Source: CAZODA01 sp964578485
Lineage (GTDB): Bacteria > Bacteroidota > Bacteroidia > Bacteroidales > Marinilabiliaceae
Reading direction: 5' to 3'
Assembly: GCA_964578485.1 (NCBI GenBank)
Contig: CAZODA010000073.1
Span: 1-13,159 of the forward strand
Length of the DNA stretch: 13,159 bases
Below, one piece after another: positions 7,854-13,159 of the stretch; the first letter of the stretch is position 1, and every line of letters begins with the position of its first letter. The position numbers and the translations under genes are program-made. The notes below the pieces were generated by a model. That model saw nothing but the letters and a program-made list of their open reading frames with translations, was not told where the DNA came from and did no database searches.

Positions 7854-7892
7854 ATGATATTACATATTTAAAATATTAATGTGTAATATCAT
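7854..7892 (+). repeat. Long AT-rich stem-loop between kdgK and eda
   Basis: ATGATATTACA (7854-7864) and TGTAATATCAT (7882-7892) are perfect 11-base inverted arms. In plus-strand RNA the stem extends by a G-U pair and three A-U pairs to about 15 pairs around a 9-base loop (7869-7877). Only three further U residues follow the stem, so it is a poor full terminator. It lies inside the gene series, 16 bases after the kdgK stop and 32 bases before the eda start. An mRNA stabiliser, a processing site or a partial attenuator are the likely roles; an operator is possible. Confidence 0.7.
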
Positions 7893-7924
7893 TTTAAATT
7901 GATACATTATAAAAATTAAAGATA

Positions 7925-8596
7925 ATGGCGAAATATACACGCATTGAAGTATTTTTGAAAATGAAGGAAACAGGTGTTGTACCTGTTTTCTTTCATCCTG
8001 ATATTGAAACAAGTAAGGGCGTTTTAAAAGCTTGCTATGATGGAGGCATAAGAGTTTTTGAATGGGTAAACAGAGGCGATTTTGCAAATGAACTTTTTAG
8101 CGAACTCAATAAATATGCGCTTGAAGAACTCCCCGGTATGATTATGGGTGCAGGAAGTATTGTTGATGAAGGTACTGCATCAATTTACATTCAAGCAGGG
8201 GCAAATTTCATTGTCTCCCCTCTTCTAAATGAAGATATGGCAAAAATATGTAATAGACGAAAAGTCCTATGGGCACCCGGCTGTGGAACTGTATCTGAAA
8301 TTGGAAAGGCTGAAGAGCTTGGTGCTGAAGTCGTGAAAATTTTCCCGGCATCCGAAATAGGAGGACCTTCTTTTGTCAAAGCAGTAAAAGGGCCAATGCC
8401 AAAAACCAACATTATGCCAACAGGTGGAGTAGATACTTCAGAAGCCAACTTGAAAGGATGGTTCGATGCAGGTGTTAGTTGTGTTGGAATGGGCTCTAAT
8501 TTATTCCCAAAAGAAATAATAGAAAATCGCGATTTTGATGCTCTTCTTCTTAAGGTAAAAGCACTGATGGAAACAATTAAAAAAGTAAAAAAATAA
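7925..8596 (+). CDS. eda: KDPG/KHG aldolase (2-dehydro-3-deoxy-phosphogluconate aldolase)
   Basis: A 223-residue class I aldolase of the KDPG/KHG family, slightly longer than the 213-residue E. coli Eda. The catalytic Glu46 is in G-I-R-V-F-E-W, the phosphate/substrate segment is G-A-G-S-I-V-D (75-81), S-P at 98-99, and the Schiff-base Lys138 is in V-V-K138-I-F-P-A. T-G-G-V-D follows, and the phosphate-binding G-M-G-S191 closes the site. It splits KDPG into pyruvate and glyceraldehyde-3-phosphate, the last step for both uronate branches. The gene is also called kdgA. Only six bases separate its stop from the next start, so it is co-transcribed with uxuB. The ATG at 7925 gives a normal family N-terminus. 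Confidence 0.95.
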   Translation: MAKYTRIEVFLKMKETGVVPVFFHPDIETSKGVLKACYDGGIRVFEWVNRGDFANELFSELNKYALEELPGMIMGAGSIVDEGTASIYIQAGANFIVSPLLNEDMAKICNRRKVLWAPGCGTVSEIGKAEELGAEVVKIFPASEIGGPSFVKAVKGPMPKTNIMPTGGVDTSEANLKGWFDAGVSCVGMGSNLFPKEIIENRDFDALLLKVKALMETIKKVKK

Positions 8597-8602
8597 ACGA
8601 CT

Positions 8603-9451
8603 ATGACTTTAGCTGTAAAAGATCTTAATTTAAAGGGAAAAGTAGCTGCAATTACCGGTGGTGGCGGTGTGATTTGCTCAACAATGGCAAAAGCACTTGC
8701 AATGCAGGGAGTAAAAACTGCTATTTTGGATATCTATCCCGAAGCTGCTCAGAAAGTTGCTGAAGAAATTAAAGCCGAAACCGGTGTAGAATCAATTGGT
8801 TTGGCAGCAAACGTATTAGACAGGGCATCCTTAGAAGCGGCAAAAAAAGAAATTAATGAGAAATTAGGAAAAATAAACTTTCTGGTAAATGGAGCAGGAG
8901 GAAATGCAGCAAGTGCTACCTCTAAAGTTGAAAAAATGGAAGAAACTGATCCATTGGAAGATACTTTCTTTGGATTACAACTTGATGGCTTTGATAAAAC
9001 TTTCGATCTGAATTTTAAAGGAACGCTACTGCCAACTCTTGTATTTGCTACCGATATGTTGGAATTGAAAAGTGGAGGGATAGTAAATGTTTCATCCATG
9101 AATTCATACAGACCACTTACAAGAATTCCTGCCTACTCAGCATCAAAAGCTGCAATAAATAATTTTACTCAATGGCTTGCAGTACATTTTGCCAAAACAG
9201 GAATACGAGTCAATGCCATAGCACCCGGATTTTTGCTTACAAATCAAAACCGCTTTTTATTGATAGATGAAAAAACGGGCGAAGCTACCCCACGAGGGAA
9301 AAAAATTACAAATGGAACTCCTATGGAACGCTATGGAACACCGGAAGAATTAACCGGAGCATTACTATTTTTACTTTCCGACTGGTCAGAATTCATTACA
9401 GGAATAGTAATACCGGTGGATGGAGGCTTTAGTGCATATAGTGGTGTTTAG
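8603..9451 (+). CDS. uxuB: SDR-type D-mannonate oxidoreductase / fructuronate reductase
   Basis: A 282-residue short-chain dehydrogenase resembling the SDR-type UxuB (YjmF) of Bacillus subtilis, including the tail D-G-G-F-S-A-Y-S-G-V. It is unrelated to the roughly 480-residue mannitol-dehydrogenase-type UxuB of E. coli. The cofactor loop reads T18-G-G-G-G-V-I-C rather than the textbook T-G-x-x-x-G-I-G, which is normal for this subfamily. D43 at the end of the second strand favours NAD(H), N96-G-A-G follows, and the catalytic residues are S165, Y178 and K182. The expected reaction is fructuronate to D-mannonate, directly after UxaC. The mannonate dehydratase UxuA that should follow in the pathway is absent from the window. 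Substrate is inferred from subfamily and neighbours. Confidence 0.88.
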   Translation: MTLAVKDLNLKGKVAAITGGGGVICSTMAKALAMQGVKTAILDIYPEAAQKVAEEIKAETGVESIGLAANVLDRASLEAAKKEINEKLGKINFLVNGAGGNAASATSKVEKMEETDPLEDTFFGLQLDGFDKTFDLNFKGTLLPTLVFATDMLELKSGGIVNVSSMNSYRPLTRIPAYSASKAAINNFTQWLAVHFAKTGIRVNAIAPGFLLTNQNRFLLIDEKTGEATPRGKKITNGTPMERYGTPEELTGALLFLLSDWSEFITGIVIPVDGGFSAYSGV

Positions 9452-9502
9452 TATTGGAACTTATTAGAATAAATTATTTAATGATAAATAAAAACAATTA
9501 GA

Positions 9503-10576
9503 ATGGAACTGAAAAAAAATTATAAATGGGCAATGGTAGTACCCACAAGTATGGGGGTACGAATTACACCGGAAAACGGACAACCGGTTCACAGTAGTGA
9601 CACTTTTATTATGCATGCTACCAGTGCAGAAACCAATGTGGCAAGTGTATCATCATACTTGGGCCTTCCTGTTAAAGTCCTTACAACCTTTGTAAAAGGA
9701 AGTCCGGTTGCACAATTCTTAAAAAGCAACCTAAAAAACCGCCACATGGAATATGAAGGACCGGAAGTCGATCAAGGAGGACCATGGGGATACCGTCATC
9801 AGTTTAATATTGCCGATAGTGGTTATGGAGCACGAGGACCAAGAGTGCAAAACGACAGAGCAGGAGAAGTTGGACGTACCCTTAATGTCAAGGATTTTGA
9901 CCTTGAAAGAATATTTAAAGATGAAGGAGTACAAATAATGCATCTATCAGGTCTGATAGCAGCACTATCACCCGAAACAGGAACTTTCTGCCTTGAACTG
10001 GCACGCGCAGCAAAAAAATATGGAACACGCATCTCTTTCGACTTGAACCACAGAGCAACATTTTGGAAAGGACGTGAAAAAGAATTACGAGAAATCTTTA
10101 CTGAAATTGCTTCTTTAACAGATGTTCTTATTGGTAATGAGGAAGACTACCAACTATGCCTTGGAATTGAAGGACCGGATGCAGGAGGGAAAGATATCAC
10201 TGAACAAATTGAAAGCTTTAAGGAAATGATCCTGCGTGTAAAAAAGGCTTTTCCTAAGACTTCTGTTTTTGCAAATACTTTACGTGAAGTAATTAGTGCC
10301 AATGACCATCTGTGGGGAGGTTTAATGCTTGAAAATGATAACTGGCACGTTGTTGAACCACGTCCAATCAGAGTTCTCGACCGTATTGGTGGAGGTGATG
10401 GCTTCGTTGGCGGCCTGCTATACGGCATTCTTAAAGAATGGGAACCAAAAAAATGGATACAGTTTGGATGGGCATCAGGAGCTATGGCAACAACTTTCCT
10501 TACCGACTATGGGCAACCTGCAGATGAGGATATGGTATGGAGTATATGGAGTGGTAATGCAAGGGTAAAGAGATAA
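9503..10576 (+). CDS. Divergent PfkB-family sugar kinase (KdgK paralogue, substrate unknown)
   Basis: A 357-residue PfkB-family protein, paralogous to KdgK at 6801-7838. The ATP side is intact: D-L-N-H-R (180-184), G-N-E-E-D (211-215) and D-R-I-G-G-G-D299-G-F-V-G-G with the catalytic aspartate. The sugar side differs. The usual G-G-G-E-A-N-V-A becomes H38-A-T-S-A-E-T-N45-V-A, losing the glycine pair, and the V-V-Y-D-R loop of KdgK is replaced by G-P-R-V-Q-N-D-R-A-G-E-V-G (112-124), with a Gly-rich insertion before it. This suggests a different substrate, perhaps another 2-keto-3-deoxy acid or an aldonate, rather than a spare KdgK. It lies 51 bases after uxuB on the same strand and is probably in the same operon. 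I do not recognise a characterised orthologue. Confidence 0.82.
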   Translation: MELKKNYKWAMVVPTSMGVRITPENGQPVHSSDTFIMHATSAETNVASVSSYLGLPVKVLTTFVKGSPVAQFLKSNLKNRHMEYEGPEVDQGGPWGYRHQFNIADSGYGARGPRVQNDRAGEVGRTLNVKDFDLERIFKDEGVQIMHLSGLIAALSPETGTFCLELARAAKKYGTRISFDLNHRATFWKGREKELREIFTEIASLTDVLIGNEEDYQLCLGIEGPDAGGKDITEQIESFKEMILRVKKAFPKTSVFANTLREVISANDHLWGGLMLENDNWHVVEPRPIRVLDRIGGGDGFVGGLLYGILKEWEPKKWIQFGWASGAMATTFLTDYGQPADEDMVWSIWSGNARVKR

Positions 10577-10595
10577 AAGATCCTGAAAAACAAAA

Positions 10596-10628
10596 ATGAC
10601 TGTAAAAAAAGTTATCAAAAACAGTCGT
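10596..10628. repeat. Inverted repeat after the second kinase, weak terminator candidate
   Basis: ATGACTGT (10596-10603) and ACAGTCGT (10621-10628) can pair over eight positions with one G-U, around a 17-base A-rich loop. It lies 19 bases after the kinase stop, where the uxaC operon could end, but has no U-run behind it, so it is at most a weak terminator. Confidence 0.25.
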
Positions 10629-10718
10629 AATAATCTAACTATAACAGAAACTATTTAATCATTTCGTATAAAACAGCCATCCGGTATCAATGTAAACTAT
10701 AGTTAAAAAACAAATAGA

Positions 10719-10726
10719 TACCTTTG
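10719..10726 (+). promoter_or_regulatory. gnd: Candidate -7 box for gnd and the TRAP genes
   Basis: TACCTTTG matches the Bacteroidota -7 consensus TAnnTTTG exactly and sits 53 bases before the preferred gnd start at 10779. No clear TTTG -33 box lies at the right spacing. A 10-base palindrome, AACTATAGTT, at 10695-10704 covers the -33 region and could be an activator or repressor site. The 202-base gap in front of gnd also argues for a separate promoter. Confidence 0.4.
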
Positions 10727-10778
10727 TATTGCACAAAGCAACTAAATGGTAGTTTTATATTTAAACAATTGTGTTATT

Positions 10779-12233
10779 ATGAAAGCATTATCTGATATCG
10801 GTCTTATTGGACTGGCCGTAATGGGAGAAAATCTTGTACTAAATATGGAAAGTAAAGGTTTTCAAGTTACTGTTTATAACCGTACAACATCAAAAGTTGA
10901 TGACTTTATAAACGGAAGAGCAAAAGGGAAAAAAATAAAAGGTGTTCATACTCTTGAAGAATTGGTTCAATCATTAGAACGCCCACGCAAAATTATGTTA
11001 ATGATAAAAGCAGGATCTGCTATTGATGTAAGTATCGACAATCTCATTCCTTTATTGGATGAGGGCGACATTATCATTGATGGAGGAAATACACACTTCC
11101 CGGATACCAACCGACGTACCAAATATGTTGAAAGTAAAGGTCTTTTATATATCGGAACAGGAGTTTCAGGTGGTGAAGAAGGAGCATTATTAGGGCCATC
11201 CATTATGCCGGGAGGATCCGCTAAGGCATGGCCAATTGTAAAACCAATATTCCAAAGCATCGCTGCTAAAGTAGATGACGGCACGCCATGTTGCGACTGG
11301 GTAGGTGAAGATGGTGCCGGACACTTTGTAAAAATGGTACATAATGGAATTGAATATGGAGATATGCAGCTGATAACCGAAGCATACCATATTATGAAAG
11401 ATGTATTGGGAATGTCAGCAGATGAAATGCACGAAATATTTAAAGAATGGAATGAAGGAGTACTTGATTCATATCTGATTGAAATTACACGTGATATTTT
11501 AGCATTTAAAGATGAAGATGGTGAACCATTGGTAGATAAAATATTAGATACAGCAGGACAAAAAGGTACAGGAAAATGGACAGCAATTACAGCCCTCGAC
11601 CTTGGAACTCCATTAACACTTATTGGAGAAGCTGTGTTCTCACGTTTCTTATCAGCAATAAAAGAAGAACGTGTTGAAGCATCCAAAATTTTAAAAGGTC
11701 CTGAAACTGAATTCAAAGGAGATAAAAAACAATTGCTAAAAGATTTAGAAGCAGCTGTTTATGCCGCTAAACTAGTTTCTTATGCACAGGGCTTTTCTCT
11801 AATGGCAGCAGCCGCAAAAGAATATAATTGGAAACTTAACTACGGAGGAATTGCACTGATGTGGAGAGGTGGATGTATTATCAGGTCTGCATTCCTAGGA
11901 AAAATCAAAGAAGCTTTTGATAAGAATGAAAATCTTACCAACCTGCTACTCGATCCATTCTTTAAAGATGTTATGGAAAAATCTCAAAATGGATGGCGAA
12001 ATGTTGTGTCAACAGCAGTTATGAAAGGAATACCCGTACCGGCTATTTCTTCGGCACTAAACTATTTTGATGGCTATAGAAGCGAAAGACTTCCTGCAAA
12101 TCTGTTGCAAGCACAACGCGACTACTTTGGAGCTCATACATACGAACGCTTGGATAAACCCCGCGGTGAATTCTTCCATACAAATTGGACAGGACGTGGT
12201 GGTACAACAGCATCCAGCATTTATAACGTTTAA
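10779..12233 (+). CDS. gnd: 6-phosphogluconate dehydrogenase, decarboxylating
   Basis: With the start chosen here the protein has 484 residues. An in-frame ATG at 10746 would add 11 residues (M-V-V-L-Y-L-N-N-C-V-I) that are not part of the family's N-terminus, which normally begins just before the nucleotide-binding G8-L-I-G-L-A-V-M-G-E-N. N34-R-T suits NADP binding. The substrate motifs are complete: I-I-D-G-G-N-T (99-105), V-S-G-G-E-E-G-A (129-136), and G-A-G-H-F-V-K185-M-V-H-N189-G-I-E192-Y-G-D with the catalytic Lys and Glu, then A-G-Q-K-G-T-G-K-W-T. It converts 6-phosphogluconate to ribulose-5-phosphate, CO2 and NADPH. 6-Phosphogluconate is not an intermediate of uronate catabolism, so the likely link is supply of NADPH or pentose phosphate. 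The TRAP gene follows after 26 bases. Confidence 0.96.
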   Translation: MKALSDIGLIGLAVMGENLVLNMESKGFQVTVYNRTTSKVDDFINGRAKGKKIKGVHTLEELVQSLERPRKIMLMIKAGSAIDVSIDNLIPLLDEGDIIIDGGNTHFPDTNRRTKYVESKGLLYIGTGVSGGEEGALLGPSIMPGGSAKAWPIVKPIFQSIAAKVDDGTPCCDWVGEDGAGHFVKMVHNGIEYGDMQLITEAYHIMKDVLGMSADEMHEIFKEWNEGVLDSYLIEITRDILAFKDEDGEPLVDKILDTAGQKGTGKWTAITALDLGTPLTLIGEAVFSRFLSAIKEERVEASKILKGPETEFKGDKKQLLKDLEAAVYAAKLVSYAQGFSLMAAAAKEYNWKLNYGGIALMWRGGCIIRSAFLGKIKEAFDKNENLTNLLLDPFFKDVMEKSQNGWRNVVSTAVMKGIPVPAISSALNYFDGYRSERLPANLLQAQRDYFGAHTYERLDKPRGEFFHTNWTGRGGTTASSIYNV

Positions 12234-12259
12234 ACAAGGAGATTAATTAATTAAAGCAA

Positions 12260-13159
12260 ATGAAAAAAACAATTGCAATTATGCTCACTCTCGCAGCCTT
12301 GCTTCCGGCAGGCTGCGTGCTAAAGAGTGACGTTAAAACGCTCAAACTTGGGCATGGTCTTGATACTAAACATTCTGTACATATTGCTATGATGTATATG
12401 GCAGAAAAATTAGAGGAATTGTCTGACGGAAAAATTAGAATAGAAATTTATCCCGGAGAAGTATTAGGATCTGAACGTGAAAGCCTCGAATTACTGCAAT
12501 TAGGCAGTCTGGATTTTACAAAAGTATCGGCAGCAGCGATAGAAGGATTTGTGGAAGAATACAAAGTTTTTGGCCTGCCTTATATCTTCACTAATAAGCA
12601 ACACGCCTTTAGTGTATTGGACGGACCAATTGGCAAAGAAATGTTGGCAAAAGGTGAAGACTTTTGGCTGCGCGGCCTTTGCTTCTATGATGCAGGAGCC
12701 CGAAGCTTCTACACATCAAGCCCAATTCATAAACCGGAAGACCTGGCAGGAAAAAAAATTAGAGTGATGCAAAGTATTACCGCAGTTGAAATGATTAGTG
12801 CAATGGGAGGTGCACCAACACCTATATCATGGGGAGAACTTTATACTGCTCTGCAAAGTAAAATTGTTGATGGCGCAGAAAATAATCCACCAAGTTTTTA
12901 TCTTTCTCACCATTACGAAGTAAGTCGTTACTACACTCTTAACGAACACACTATGATTCCTGATGTGCTGATAATGAGCACACACGCTTGGAACAAACTT
13001 AATGATGAGGAAAAAAAGTGGTTGCAACAAGCTGTTGAAGAATCAGTGATAGTTCAGCGTGAAGAATGGAAAAAATCAGAAGAAGAGTCACTTGAACAAC
13101 TTCAAAAAGCAGGAGTCGAAATTATTATACCCGACAAAGAACCTTTTATAAAAGCTGTA
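12260..13159 (+). CDS. TRAP transporter solute-binding lipoprotein, DctP family (C-terminus beyond window)
   Basis: The frame opens at the ATG at 12260 and stays open for 300 codons to the right edge, so most but not all of the protein is seen. Residues 1-19 are a lipoprotein signal (K2-K3, hydrophobic 4-15, L-P-A-G-C19), meaning the binding protein is tethered to a membrane. DctP-family motifs follow: L-G-H-G at 30-33, P-G-E-V-L-G-S-E-R-E at 65-74, G-L-P-Y-I-F at 105-110, A-G-A-R148-S-F-Y, and L-A-G-K-K-I-R168-V-M-Q-S, whose arginine usually salt-bridges the ligand carboxylate. W-G-E-L-Y-T-A-L-Q and V-D-G-A-E-N-N-P-P complete the site. The ligand is probably a uronate or another sugar acid, judging from the neighbours. 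The DctQ/DctM membrane subunits should lie just beyond the edge. AAGGAG at 12236-12241 is rather far from the start to act as ribosome site. Confidence 0.92.
   Translation, partial: MKKTIAIMLTLAALLPAGCVLKSDVKTLKLGHGLDTKHSVHIAMMYMAEKLEELSDGKIRIEIYPGEVLGSERESLELLQLGSLDFTKVSAAAIEGFVEEYKVFGLPYIFTNKQHAFSVLDGPIGKEMLAKGEDFWLRGLCFYDAGARSFYTSSPIHKPEDLAGKKIRVMQSITAVEMISAMGGAPTPISWGELYTALQSKIVDGAENNPPSFYLSHHYEVSRYYTLNEHTMIPDVLIMSTHAWNKLNDEEKKWLQQAVEESVIVQREEWKKSEEESLEQLQKAGVEIIIPDKEPFIKAV

Noticed and set aside
8749..9099. A 116-codon minus-strand open frame inside uxuB
   Set aside because: Antisense shadow of an SDR gene with intact catalytic residues; no motif of its own.
10746..10778. Upstream ATG giving gnd eleven extra residues
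   Set aside because: The extra residues are not part of the 6-phosphogluconate dehydrogenase N-terminus, and the ATG lies only 19 bases after the likely -7 box; the start at 10779 fits the family better.
10967..11716. A 249-codon open frame on the minus strand inside gnd
   Set aside because: It is fully antisense to a canonical gnd, has a Ser/Pro/Ile-rich composition typical of shadow translation, and shows no recognisable motif.

Overview
The window looks like the chromosome of a Bacteroidota bacterium, probably a marine or gut Bacteroidales/Marinilabiliales-type polysaccharide degrader. The evidence is AT-rich DNA, few Shine-Dalgarno sequences, Bacteroidota-type promoter boxes (TTTG plus TAnnTTnG), short lipoprotein signals ending in FSC/SSC, and protein families typical of that phylum (DUF4861, BNR_4 lipoprotein, SDR-type UxuB, KduI/KdgF). 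The species assignment is inference. The window is gene-dense, with no RNA gene, insertion sequence, CRISPR array or gene-free stretch longer than 300 bases.

Left half, minus strand (positions 5092 down to 1): a LacI-type regulator, a BNR_4 beta-propeller lipoprotein that may be a polysaccharide lyase or lectin-like protein, then kduI, kdgF and kduD, and the start of a DUF4861 lipoprotein cut by the window edge. KdgF, KduI and KduD form the complete route from 4,5-unsaturated uronate, released by polysaccharide lyases, to 2-keto-3-deoxygluconate (KDG).

Right half, plus strand (5375 to the end): uxaC, kdgK, eda/kdgA, an SDR-type uxuB, a second divergent PfkB sugar kinase, gnd (6-phosphogluconate dehydrogenase) and the first 300 residues of a TRAP-type (DctP) solute-binding lipoprotein. 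UxaC and UxuB take saturated glucuronate to mannonate. KdgK and Eda take KDG to KDPG and then to pyruvate plus glyceraldehyde-3-phosphate. Mannonate dehydratase (UxuA), needed between UxuB and KdgK, is not in the window.

The divergent layout around a 282-base intergenic region, with a palindrome in front of lacI and another just after a candidate uxaC promoter, suggests one uronate-responsive regulon. Lyase-derived unsaturated uronates and free glucuronate converge on KDG. A glucuronate-containing polymer such as ulvan or a glycosaminoglycan fits the gene set better than alginate, but the window does not prove the substrate. The least explained parts are the BNR_4 protein, the second PfkB kinase, the DUF4861 protein and a long hairpin between kdgK and eda.
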